A DNA stretch of 64,000 nt. It comes from Ampelocalamus luodianensis (taxonomy: Eukaryota; Streptophyta; Magnoliopsida; Poales; Poaceae). The stretch spans positions 34,166,520 through 34,230,519 of the forward strand of contig CM070625.1 in NCBI GenBank assembly GCA_036346255.1, written 5' to 3'. Positions 33,311-44,740 of the stretch are shown one piece after another. A program made the translations under genes and the position numbers. A model generated the notes under the pieces. It was not told the origin of the DNA and ran no database searches. It saw only the letters and a program-made list of their open reading frames with translations. Every line of letters begins with the position of its first letter. Position 1 is the first letter of the stretch.

Positions 33311-33584
33311 TCTTGCTTTTGACCAAGCTTTTGACCAAGCCCCACCTGGCAGGCCCTGCTCATTTTCTTCTTCCTCCCATTGTGTCTCTGCTGCAGCAAA
33401 GTCTTCGCGCATTAAATACTGTTGTGTCGTATTAAATGTTGTCACCTCTGCAGTACTTGTTTCCCTCTTTGGTCTCCTCCCGTACCTACTCCAATCCTTT
33501 CCCCTGCTTGCTCCCGTCGTATCCATTGAATGCGGCGCCCTCCATTGCTTGCCACCCATTCCTTCCTTAGGACCTCCTCGTGCC

Positions 33585-33593
33585 TATATAAAG
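33585..33593 (+). promoter_or_regulatory. TATA box of nested solo LTR
   Basis: TATATAAAG follows a pyrimidine-rich upstream region and precedes a leader-like stretch; it is the best TATA match in this LTR. Confidence 0.5.
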
Positions 33594-35504
33594 CACCTGG
33601 GAGCTCTCCTACCTCTCTTGTTGTCCTTGTGCTTCAGACCTCCATCCGTGAGCTCCTCCTCCTTTGCTCAAGCTCTCTCTAGAGTGGATCAAACTCCTTT
33701 CTATATTCTTCTCTGTAACCTTTCTTTTGGCTCTGGTTTGGAGAGTTCTTTGGCCTTTATTTAGTGTTGCTTCATTGATTTGGTTCTTCTCATACGTGTA
33801 GATTCTGGCTGCTCTAAAGAGTGCATGGATCCAACAACCTCCATCGAAGACTCGCAACTCTACAGTGAAGGCAAGTCGCAAACCTTTGATCATGTTGTAC
33901 CTAGCTTTCAAAAGTATACTGTTTTATATCTACCTGCATGGCTACTTGTATAAAAATAATTTGGGCAGTAGTTAAATTCTTATTTGACAGTATGCCTCCT
34001 TGAATACTTGTGCTTGACTTGTTGACATGTTCCCCTTGGACACCATAGCACGGGTATTCTTAGTTTGTTTTGTATTGGTATTACCAACTTGGGAGCTTAT
34101 TTATGCTTAGCCCTACTTTAGTTGCGTAGGTCTCGCGAATCATGAATCTTTATCGTTAAACTTGACTAACTAAACTATGGAATTGTGGTATGATGCCACT
34201 GTTACACAGCTGTGGTGGGATGCCATAGTTGTGTCGATCGTGGTGTGATGCCACTGTTGTTAAAACTTATTGTGCCAAGACCAGGGTGGTCTTTTGGCCG
34301 GATTGAACCCAAAATATTTTCTCACTCAAGCGAGTGATCGTGCAGTAAAGGGGGTGCTATATGCACCTTGGGATGAGGTTGTCTCACCTGGGTGGTCTAA
34401 GGAATTAACTTTATGTTCTATTGATCTGGGTATATCGTGCAACCACAAGATCATTTATGGCGTGGTCTGGGTCAACTAATTAGCAATGTGATGGTTTGGT
34501 TCTGTTATGGTGGTGTGTGCTAATTCACATGGCGCAAGAGGGGGCTGTGATGGCGAAACCTTAGTAGGCAGAACCAAGCTAGAATAGAGCTTTGTAAAGG
34601 CTTTGTCATGCTCTCTAGACTACTCACCTTTGGAAGTGGACAGGGGTTTCAACAGGAGCCCAACTAACTAGAGAGGTTGTGAATTGTGGGTAAAGCTGTA
34701 CAACCTCTGCAGAGTGTAAATCTATTCGAATAGCCGTATCCCCGGTTATGGATATTGCCTGGTGAAATCGCGCAAGGGATAGCTTTTCCTAAAATGGGTG
34801 GTCGTGGCTGTTGTTTAGGACGTCCTGGTCGTTGGTGCGACCTGGGCGTGGGAATGGTCCTAGTCGTTGGTGTGATAGGACCTCTTGGGGGTGGTCCTGG
34901 GAGTGAGCAGGGTGCTCACGACCTCCTTCAAAAAAAACTGTAACCTATGTATTACTCTTTTAACTTGAGCTTTGCAATCTACTTATGATATATCCCTGTC
35001 AAAGATTGCTGTTCGGCAAACTAACCCTAAAGCTCTCTTTTGTCAAGCCCTGCATAAATATTAATTGCATGCTTAATCCCGATGACTTGCTGAGTACATT
35101 CAACGTACTCACGGCTTTAAGCCCCCTATTTTAGCAATGGCCGAAGAGAACCAGGGGTGTTCCGACCTCTTTGAAGAGTTCTTTGAAGACTAGGCCTTCT
35201 AGGGGACGTCCTCCACTCGATAGCCTGTGGACTTGTTGGATGGCTCTGCACGCTTTTGTCGTTCCGCTGCAAGAGTTCATGTTGCCATTTTTGTAAGCCC
35301 GTGGTGGCGACCTCTATAATAACCTTGACCGTAAGGTCCTTTGTGAATATAAGTTAATTTGTCTGCTTTCTCTTAAGCTTGTCTTTTGGTTTTGATTATA
35401 TCAACGTTGAAAACTGTGCGAGCTAGCTACTGATCATGGGACTAGCTCGGTGTGTACAGAGGGTCCCGGGGGTTGTCTGTTTACCCGGGGCCCCCGACAA
35501 ATAC

Positions 35505-36840
35505 ATTCAGGTATCTTCATATAAATATCTGAATCCAAATTTCCATAAAGGTATGTAATTACCATATCCATCAATTTCATTTCTAACTTCAAATTTATTG
35601 CCATTGAGATTAAATATCTAAAGAGAGTTCCGCCTATAACCAGGGAATAAGTTTATTCATAATCATCTCCTAGATGTTGAGTGAAACATTGTGCAACGAG
35701 CCTTGCTTATTTTCATTTTCGCCCATGACGGGGGAATAAGTTTCTTCATAATCATCTCTTGGATGTTGAGTGAAATATTGTGCAACGAGCCTTGCTTATT
35801 TTCATCTCTTTTTCGAACAAACTCATTTATGTCCTACTGGGTGCACATGGGGAGGTGTGCGGCTTACAAGCTCAAACACCTCTCTTTCATTCAGAGATAA
35901 TAATTTTGTTTCTATTGCCTTCTACCAATCTTTCTAATATGATCTTTTCTTTCATTCAGTGAGCTTTGCAGGCTCTGGATCAAGATCGATGATTGTGGTA
36001 ATTTTCTTTGCAAAATCAATGTCGACATTAGTTGTTGTCTTATTTATAGATTCTCCCGAGGTCACAAAGTTTATAGCTATTTCTTCAAGGGGCGATTTTT
36101 CTAATGCTTCTACTTGCTCACCACTGCTTTCAATTACGGGGGCAAGTCCCTTTAGTTTTTCAGCGATGTTTGTGCATGTATCCATGCTGGTATCTCCCTA
36201 CATGGGGATGTTCTATTCTGGCATGCCTTTTCTAAAGGTGTCATATTGGTGCCAGGTCTCAACTGGCTCCCCTTCTGGTTCTAGGGAACTTCAGTGATTG
36301 GCTATGTCAAGTCCTTCTTATCCTTTTTCATTAGGCGTCGATGGTTATTTCGAATTCGAGGGGCCAGAGTTCTCGTCCTTTTTGAGACCTTAGGACATGA
36401 TTAGGGACACCTTCATCGGTATTTCAATCATCTCCGGTGCATTGCGTGTAGGCACATGTAACTTGGTCACGCTCTTCAAATCACTAAAGTGGTCAGGCAG
36501 TTGATTTGCTAGTGCTTACAAATCAATTATCTTCTGGACTTCAATTATCTTCTGGACTGCAATTATCTTCTGAAATTCTCTATTTGCTTCACTAGTGCGT
36601 GGGTCATGTGCATGGACTTCAATTGTTTTCTGTACTTCCTGTGGCTTGCCACGTTATTTCCCGATATTTTTCATTAAATGGTTGATTTCCTCCCCCTACT
36701 GACGGGAAACTATCCTCATCTAATATACTATCAGCGAATTGGATAGTATACAAATCTCTCGTTATAGGGTCCAAATACCTGATTATGGATGCTATCTCAT
36801 AACCAACATATATCCCAGACTTTCGGAGAAGGCCCATTGC
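35505..36840 (-). pseudogene. copia integrase C-terminus / RT N-terminal linker
   Basis: The minus frame 36619-36837 reads SGIYVGYEIASIIRYLDPIT, DLYTIQFADSILDEDSFPSV and FNEKYREITWQATGS, a region I know from rice-type copia polyproteins between integrase and RT. Frame 35952-36185 continues with an acidic linker. A direct repeat of about 80 bp occurs at 35643-35720 and 35732-35810. Confidence 0.75.
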
Positions 36841-36843
36841 AGT

Positions 36844-37700
36844 TCAATACGGTGGTGGTATAGGTACATAAACCTTACAACCAAACCTGTGAAGATGAGA
36901 AGTTTTTGGTGCTGACCGTTGCGCTAGTTGCATAGGCGAATGGATGTTGTATGCCGATGGTCTAAAATTGATGAGAGTTGTTGCGTGCAGGACAGCATGT
37001 TCCGAACATGTAGTTGGTAAATTACAATTCTTCAAAGTGGTCGGGCCATAAATTTATTCCTTTTAATTAATGTATGTGCTAGTCCATTCTAAGTGTGGAC
37101 ATGTTGTACAGAATGCTTAACCTTAATTCCCATTTCTATGCAATAATCATCAAAGGCCTTCGAAGTAAATTCTCCATCGTTGTCCATTTTGGTGGACTTC
37201 ACATGATGGTTAGGGAAATTATTTCTAATTTTAATTATCTACGAGATTAGTTTTTGCAAAAGCGTGGTTTCTCGTAGACAATAAACATATGTGCGATCAT
37301 TTCGAGGAAGCATTGATGAGTACCATAAAAATACCTAAACAGCCCTTACAGGGGCTATATAGGACCGCAAAAGTCTCCCTGGATATGGTCCAGGAATGCA
37401 AGGACTTCATCATTCGCTTTCAGAGCAGAAGGTCTAGTAATTAATTTTCCGATGGCACATGCGGGGCACACAAAATCTTCCTGATTCGGGAAAGTTTTTA
37501 CATTGATATTATGTCCCTGTGAATTGTTAATTATATTTCTCATCATCCTAAGACCTAGGCAGCATAATCTATCATGCCAGAGATAGAAAAGTTTAGATCT
37601 TCTAAATATAGTTTTCAAGACAGTATAGGTGCAAGTGCCTTCATATTAGTGTAGTATAGCCCAGTTTCATATGAAGAAAGTCATTATAATATTATTTTCC
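36844..37700 (-). pseudogene. copia integrase and GAG-pre-integrase
   Basis: Frame 36844-37035 has CNLPTTCSEHAVLHATTLIN and SPMQLAQ, the late integrase region. Frame 37355-37618 has LWHDRLCCLGLRMMRNIINN and FVCPACAIGKL, the pre-integrase zinc motif, followed by LDHIQGDFCGPI at the start of the core. Between them the core is broken. Confidence 0.8.
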
Positions 37701-40584
37701 ACTTTATTTACGTTGTGTAATGAGCAGATATTGTTTACCATACTCTTCATTAGTTTCTACGTGAAAACCGTTAGCACGAATATCCTTGAGAGTTTTAGTC
37801 GATTCTAGGTACAACAAGACTTCTTCAATGACCAAAGTTGTGCCTATTGGGAGTATAATTGTAGCCCTTCCTGAGCCTATTATACAAGTATAATGACCAA
37901 ACTACCAGCATTCTTGCTGATCGGCTAGAAAGATTTTGTTTCTCTCAGGATGGTATTCGTTGTGCCGCTATTCGCTAAGCACACTTCCTTTATAGGGCGC
38001 CACACGTATTCTAATATAATATACTTTATTAATATACAACAGAAAGCAAGCAACACATAAATAAAATATTTCATATATCAGAACATAACTTGCTATTATA
38101 AATACGGGATAAATAAAATACTTCAGATATCAGAACATAACTTGCTATTATAAATACGGGAATATAAGCCTTGCAGGACTCATCATAAGAATTTAATACT
38201 TTGCTCTCCTAGATCTTACAACTATTATTCAAAGAGTTCAATGTTTTATAACCATAATCTGCAAATGACTATAAAAGATCTAAGTGCAATGCGTGCACGA
38301 AATCGAATCAGCAAAGTATGAAGAAACTTCTGCCTAAATTTGGTCCATGTCCATCTTCTCCTCTTGGGCAACTATGGCTGCGGCCGCAGCGATGTCCAAA
38401 GGAGGGGTGATGGGGGTTGCTACTGGGCTATCCACATCCATGAGTGCAACTAATGGTTGTGGATCCTCTATGCCTGCATTGGCAAGGTGTGCCTCATGCT
38501 GTCCTTTGCCCTTCTTCTTAGACTAGAAAGCATCAATAACGTACGACCCACGATCTTACCCTTCTTGCCCCTCTTCTTTGTGAGAGCTTCCTCACCTTGT
38601 AGCTGCTAGTATTGGCTTTATGGCTAAAATTGCTACTACACCACTGTGAGATGTAGTTCTTCCTTAGAACATCATTTAGAGCTTCCGCCACTTGCATGAT
38701 GTCAATCAATTTGGCATACTTCTCGTAGCCATCTTAACGATAGTTGCGTGCAGATTACACCGCATTCGGGTGAAAGGTAGAGAGAGTCTTCTTAATCTTC
38801 TGCTTATCCGTGGTTACCTTACCACAAAATTAAAAACTGGTACAAATTCTGTATAAATTCTGGCCATGCTGGGTCAGTTCTTCGAACTCCTGGTTCGTGA
38901 TACCAGCCATCTTCATATTCATGTAAAGAGTTCATAAGATTACAGCTGCTAATCTGCATAAAATGGTTGCAGAATTCTCATAATGCTATTTGAACTCCTG
39001 GTTCATGATCCCGTATTTTTCTATATATTTTTCATGATTTACTACTATTTTCAGTGATTAAAAGCAATATAAACAATTACAGATAATCAAAACAGTAAAT
39101 ACAACACATAATTTGCATATAAATAATAATAACAAAATTAAACATGCTTCAAATGCTAAAATGATTCAAAAAATTGAATTCTCGAGACCATTTTCTGCTG
39201 AAAAATGAATTTTCAGCGAATTCTACAATTTTCAGGGGGCTAAACCGCTAAATTTCAATTTTGATAAATTTTTGTACAATTTTTTCAATTTCTGAGGGGT
39301 TATTCTGCAAGAATTTCTTTCCAAAATATTTCTTCGTAATTTCATAAAATCTGAGGGCCCTTTTTGCACAAATTTCCTTTTTCCTTTCGGTTTTCCTCCC
39401 TTTTTTTCTTTTTACCAAATTTCTTCTCGGGCCGGCCCATCCGGCCCAACTGCCTAGGTTAAAATTCCCCTAGAAGGATTAGGGTTTACCCCGCCCGTTC
39501 TTCCTGGCGGCGGCGTGCGACCGATCATGGCGCGCTGCGGGCGGAGGCGGCTGTAGGGGAGTCCTGTGTAGGTGGCGCTGCGCATGCGGCGTGGGCGCAC
39601 GCCAGTGCCGGGGGCATTGTGGTCGTGCGAGGCTGGTGACGACGCGGCCATGCAAGGCCGGTGGTGGCGCTACTCCGGGTGGTGTGCAGGCTGGCGTGAT
39701 TTCAGGGTTGCGAGTGGATGCAGTCCGACCGGCGGTGGCTCACCCGTACGCTATGGTAGGCCGGTGTGACTTCGGGCGATGGTGCATCCGTGCGGGGAGC
39801 GGTACGGCCGTGAGGCAATGTGGCACAGCCGTGTGCGGAGTCCGAAGATAGCTCGGTCGCATGTGGGCGGCGCGGTCGGTGCGAGGTGGTCGTGTTAGGC
39901 GTGGCGTCGGAGTGGCGGTGTGGCTCTAGGTCGGGCGATGGCGGCGTGCGGCGTGCGTGGCGGCAGGCGGCAACCTCGTCGCGAGCGCGGAACCTGGGTG
40001 GTGGGTGAGGGCCGACGGCTATATGGGACCGGGTGGTTATGGCGCAGCGGTGCCCTTGTGGAGGCGGCGGTTTCGGGTGGCGCCTGGGGCTGCGGGCGGG
40101 CGTGGCTTCATGCCGGGTCGGGTGGTTGGCACCGGCGTCCCAGCTTCAGGCCAGCAACGGCTCTAGGCCGGCAATGGCCCGGCTGCAGGGCGATGGTGGT
40201 GCCGGTTGCCCCTTTTTTTGCATACTATTCATGCGCAGTTACTGTTTATGCGCAATTATTGTTCATGCAATCCATCGATCGGCTTGGCCGGCGATTTCAA
40301 GTGGGCTTGCGGTAGATTAGAACGGATTTGCGATCCACAGTGCAATCATCATCTACTCTTTCATGTAATCTACTGATCGGTTTTGTGCTGGCAACTTCAA
40401 GTCGGCTTGCAGTAGATTAGAGCGGATTTGCACTGTAGGATAAAATAATATAGAAAGCAACAATTGCAGAATTGAAAGCGATTTAGAAAAATGATTCGAT
40501 CTACGAGCGTCGTGCTACGAGGTTACCTTTCGATCTGAGTAGAGTAGGCCTAGAAGTAGGCTGAAGTCGATCGTGCTGATAACG
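37700..40584 (-). mobile_element. copia element 2 protease, gag and leader region
   Basis: Minus-strand text here contains gag-like pieces but no long frame. Two direct repeats are seen: a 52-bp tandem duplication at 38057-38108/38109-38160, and a diverged pair around 40277-40330/40378-40432. The stretch 39440-40230 is very GC-rich and lies where the leader should be. Its long + strand frames have no recognisable domain. Confidence 0.55.
38057..38160. repeat. 52-bp tandem duplication in copia element 2
   Basis: Two adjacent units starting ATAAATAAAATA share CAGAACATAACTTGCTATTA and differ at a few bases. Confidence 0.85.
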
Positions 40585-40856
40585 TGTTGAGGAACCATCT
40601 TTGGCGAGTCCAGTCCGAATGATCACCTCGTAGACAAGCGTAGAATCACTTAGAACAATGCAAAAATATAAGTGTAGAATAGTAGATTGAACACAGAGAT
40701 ATAGGGGGACTTCTTGCTTCTCTTTATTGCTCTTCTGATTATCAGCCTTTTATAATGACTAGCCCCCTCTATTTATAGTCTAGAGACCCTTTTAGAGTTT
40801 GGATGGGATGCCCACCTATGGGCGGGCTGCATGGACCGAGCCCTTGGTTTCCAACA
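40585..40856 (-). repeat. 5' LTR of copia element 2
   Basis: It matches 30923-31195 along its whole length with scattered substitutions. On minus it is followed by CG TTATCAGCACGA (40582-40571), a PBS-like sequence found beside several plant copia LTRs. Confidence 0.85.
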
Positions 40857-40861
40857 AAATT

Positions 40862-41008
40862 TACATACACAAAGGCGTGCCATGTTGAACGCCTCTCGCA
40901 CCGACAGCATTCGTTTCCAAGTGACACCTTCCATGGCCTATGCGACGTCAGTGAGCACCTCCTCCCAGAGTTTCAAACTGGGGCCCTAACCTCCTTTCCT
41001 GCTGCTAC
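40862..41008 (+). other. Former 3' flank of the primase gene
   Basis: Sequence after the copia TSD should continue directly from the primase stop at 30918. It is unremarkable single-copy-looking text with no frame or clear poly(A) signal, ending at the hAT-like insertion. Confidence 0.5.
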
Positions 41009-41849
41009 CTCAGAAGCACGGACACGCCAACCAGTCGTCGTGTCCGTGTCGGACACGGACACGGCTCCGACACGGCTCGGATACGTATCCGGCGTGTCGG
41101 AAATTGCAATCGTGAAAAAAGAAAAAAATCCGATACGTATCGGACACGGCTGGGATACGTATCGGACACTTAGGCCCATTTAATTCAGCCCAAAATGAAC
41201 AATCGGCCCAACAACACAGGTTAACCTACCCTACCTTGCCTGCTTGACCCGAGGTCCTGAGCTCGTGAAGCCTTCGCTCGGCGCGCGCGCGCCACGCGCT
41301 TGTTGTCGTCGCGAGATCCGCCACCGCGAGCGATCTCGACGCTTCCTCCGGTGCTCGCCACCGCTCCTCCTCGTTTGCTTCGCGCGCTCCTCCTCGGTTT
41401 GCTTCCCTAGTTCCCCTTTTAGCTTCCTGTGCCGACGGTTCTCCACGGCGCCCCTCCTCCCCGCGCCCTTCCCTGGTCCGGCTCGCGCTGCCCCGCACTG
41501 CCCTCTGCTCGTCGCGCGCCACCCTCGCTCGCGCCACACTCGCTCACCCCTACTTGCACCGCCCTCGCTCGCTCACATCTGCTCGCTCGGCCCTCTGCTT
41601 GCCCGCATCTCCTCTGGCCGGCTCAGCCTTTGGCCGCCGGCCACCTTGGGGACTTGTAGTCTGTAGATTTGTTAGTTGTTAGTTGTTAGTCTGTTAGACC
41701 GTTAGACTTTGTTGATTGAATGATTGTTACTTGTTGTATCCACCCTTGTGGATATGCATGGATTATGGAAAATTGGAAAGTGTAATGTAATGTTATGTTC
41801 CTCGCTGCAGATTTAGGAATCAATGATACATATGCATATATTATTATTA

Positions 41850-41887
<38 letters not shown>

Positions 41888-41984
41888 CAGCCGTGTTCCC
41901 GTATCGCCATTTTTTAGAAAATAGCGTATCCCGTGTCCGATACGTGTCGTGTCCGACACATGTGTCCGTGTCCGTGCATCCTAG
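41009..41984. mobile_element. Non-autonomous hAT-like element, 8-bp TSD GCTGCTAC
   Basis: Perfect 8-bp duplications GCTGCTAC lie at 41001-41008 and 41985-41992. The termini are imperfect inverted repeats: left CTCAGAAGCACGGACACG, right (complement) CTAGGATGCACGGACACG. The subterminal regions are packed with GGACACG and GATACGTATC motifs in both orientations, as in hAT transposase-binding regions. The interior has a CT- and GC-rich stretch (41270-41660) and a (TTA)n run (41843-41880) and encodes no transposase. Assignment to hAT rests on TSD length and TIR position. Confidence 0.7.
41843..41880. repeat. (TTA)n microsatellite
   Basis: An almost pure TTA/ATT run inside the hAT-like element. Confidence 0.85.
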
Positions 41985-42935
41985 GCTGCTACTACCATCC
42001 TAGTACTCCTTCAAGCATTGCTCCATGGATGAACATGGAATTATTCAGTTATGGTTGTATTAACCGATCAACCGCTATGCCCTCGAGGAAAGTAAAGCGA
42101 ACACTAATGCTCTTATGTGCTATCTACAGAGCAATCGCAACAAAACATTGTTTGCTGATGAGTCAGAAAGTCCACGTGACGTTTAAGTTTTTATTTTCCT
42201 TATACCGATACTGCAATCATGCCCCGTATGGAACGTAGTAATTTCATGAGAAATAGTCCAATTCCCGCCGCAGCCGCAGGAATGGGAAGAAAAAAAAAAC
42301 ACAGCGGCTGTAGATGAGCTGGCCATTTTGGTTGCAGCCAGGACAAGAAGCTGACGGCAGCAACTAGGTCGACTCATTGTCGAAGGGAATGCATTGCCGA
42401 GAATCTATGGTCTTTGGTGTGGACCAAGGAGGAAGATCGTGTTTTGAGCATTCAATTCCTAAACAATAAAACAAAGATGCGTATGTCATCTAAAAAAACA
42501 TCACATTTGTAAGTTGTTACAAAGACGCCAACGGGGTTGATTGTCATCCTCGTGGAGAGGATGATTAGAGGTAGTCAAATGGCTGGCCCGGACTGATATG
42601 GCATGGGCCCGTTTAGGCATGGTCAGACGCGGTACAGGTCCGTTTAGGCACAGGCGGGCTGGCCTCGCTATCTAAACGAGTCGTGTCGGCCCATGGGTTT
42701 GGCCGCCGACCAGACACGGCACGTCGAGCTCATGGGTTTTGCCGTGCCGATCTGAACACGATTAGCTCGACTAGCCGAGGCAGCCCCGTGTAGCCTATCT
42801 AGATAAAAGCCCCTGCTGCACGCCACCTCCACCACATCCGCCGCGTGTTGCCACCGCCATATCCACCGCAGGAACCACCGCCTATGCCACCTCCACCGTG
42901 CCCCGGTTGGGCCAACAGTACCGTACCTCGGGCCT
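41985..42935. other. Intergenic, with a GC-rich hAT-like fragment
   Basis: No gene is recognised. From about 42567 the text TAGAGGTAGTCAAATGGCTG followed by GGCCCGG, and the repeated GGCCCATGGGTTT/CACGGCACG motifs, resemble the 5' region of a known style of grass hAT element. I could not find its other end. Confidence 0.35.
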
Positions 42936-44740
42936 TGTCAGCACCCGAATATGCAAATCCGGACCATCTTTGTATACTGCACTAGTCTAGGATCACGCTA
43001 GTGCATACAGTGGAAACATCGATAAAATATCATTCCATATGCAAAGATAACTAAGAAATAGACAATTAACAATAATTATTAGAGTAGTGATCTTAATATC
43101 AAAGTTTACAATTAATGCCTCAAAAGACGAATATCTCAAATAAACTGCAGCAGAAGGAAACGGAATAACTTCAATATAGCCAATCCATATGCTCACATAC
43201 AATCGACTAGGGTGGTATGACCTAGTTGCTATGATCCTTAAAGTTGACCTTGTTGACCAACGATACACTGATGTAGTCTTCATCAACTGAACAACATTGT
43301 TTATAGCAAACGTGGGTACATAGAATACTCAGCAAATTGTATCACAGAATGCAATTATAGATGATAACCTATTCCAAATGATATGACATCTATGGTTCTT
43401 TTGCTAAAAGCAATAGTGGCAGTTGAATATGAATAATACATTGAAAACAAATAGCAATAGTAATTAAACAAGTATTTTTACAAATTTCACTTAGTCTGAA
43501 CCAATTCTTTCACATAGTTGTATAAGTTTATTCACACAACTGTCCTTCCCAGTTTTGTTTTGTAAAGTCTACCCCTCGTGTGAAATCCCTGAGCATGTCC
43601 ATGACCAAGGATTATTAACACTCTACAGAGGTTGTACACTTTACCCACAAGATGCAATCAACTTGTATAGAGAAGATCACAACAAACTCTTTCCAAAACT
43701 TCATCTCAATAATTGGCCCTCCCGGTGAGCATAAAGTCGGTAACCAAACTTCACTAAGCTCGTTGGCTCGGAGCACATCGTTGAATATGTAAACGGCGAA
43801 CCGTCCATAAATATGGCTCAACTAATGACTCCACATCTCCACCCATTTACTGAACTAACCTATTGCCTAAGGCAGCAATGTTAAGACTATAACTTACTAA
43901 GCTAGGCATGTTTCATTCCAAACATGTGGTCGTACGGTATGACTCAGTTCAAGGCACACAAAGTTAAGTCTTTAATTCTATTAGGGCGAGATTACGAATT
44001 TACTAACCTATTCGCAAAGATCCCAATCACAAAACCACCAGTTCATTTAGTACTTCCACTCGCCCCAATCTAAACATTTTCCCACTCAGTTGATTAAAGT
44101 GCAACACATGGTTCCACTGAATTAAAACACATATCATACCAAGATATCACAAAGATATTCCATAGTCACTTAATCAGGTATAGATTTGCCATTAAAATGA
44201 TATCAATGTCTGTTGCATGGCTAAGCATAGTAATCGTGTCTAAATCAACCTACATTGGTGCTATGATAATACCAACTAGTAATTAACCAAGCTAGGGTGA
44301 CAAATGATCATGGTAATACAATTATCAAGGTGGGTATAATCAAAAGGTTGTATAGCTAATCCCAAAGTAGTAAAGATTTGACAATTGAATTAGCATGCAA
44401 TAATTTGAATCAAAATAATTTTGTATAACTGGGTACAATATGATCAAAGCACAACTTGCCTTGCTATAGCAATGCTGATATTCTTTATATTCGATCTTCG
44501 ACTTCTTTGACCTTCAGCTCTTTCGGATTATTCTGTAACATCAACGTTTAATAAGAGAGAAAGCACAAAAATAAACAAAATTAAAAAGACAATTCAAATA
44601 TACTCAAAATCAAAATTGAATGGTACTAGTAGGTAGGGTTTATTTTACATGAATTTAGAAACTTGAATGGGTTCAACGGGAGTTCATATAAGGAAGAACA
44701 AGCTCTCAGAAGTTTGACCGGGAAGGAAAATCAGGAAAAA
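42936..44740 (-). mobile_element. Truncated gypsy LTR, same family as 22335-25902
   Basis: The minus-strand LTR end is TTCGGGTGCTGACA at 42936. Text to about 44700 follows 22335-24125 step by step, including TGCACTAGTC, the CACAAGATGCAATCAA stretch and the final GAATTTAGAAACTTGAA. The 5' third of the LTR is missing beyond about 44740. No reliable TSD is visible, so it may be a fragment. The palindromic CTATTCGAATAG module is deleted in this copy. Confidence 0.75.

Larger units (their letters stand above)
32677..35499 (+). mobile_element. Solo gypsy-type LTR (2,823 bp) nested in copia element 2
   Basis: It begins TGTAACGTCCCGTTCG and ends GGGGCCCCCGACA, flanked by GATAC (32672-32676) and AATAC (35500-35504), a 5-bp duplication with one mismatch. 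Removing it rejoins copia RT. A TATA box TATATAAAG lies at 33585-33593. A cluster of AGGACCTCC repeats lies at 33128-33310, and the CTATTCGAATAGCC module at 34724. No coding region is present inside. Confidence 0.85.
30923..40856 (-). mobile_element. Ty1-copia element 2 inserted at the primase stop codon, TSD AAATT
   Basis: LTRs lie at 30923-31195 (273 bp) and 40585-40856 (272 bp), TGTTGAGGAACC to TTTCCAACA, flanked by AAATT at 30918-30922 and 40857-40861. A purine-rich AAGGGAGAG (minus) adjoins the left LTR, and a PBS-like TTATCAGCACGA (minus) adjoins the right LTR. Pol remnants run 37620 to 31440 with a nested LTR at 32677-35499. Total minus the nested LTR is about 7.1 kb. The element is full length but its polyprotein is broken. 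Confidence 0.9.

Noticed and set aside
33131..33911. 191-codon + frame and 140-codon minus frame
   Set aside because: They translate the CCTCC repeat cluster and leader of a solo LTR.
39454..40320. Overlapping GC-rich frames up to 131 codons
   Set aside because: Leader region of copia element 2; Gly/Arg/Trp/Ala-rich chance frames.
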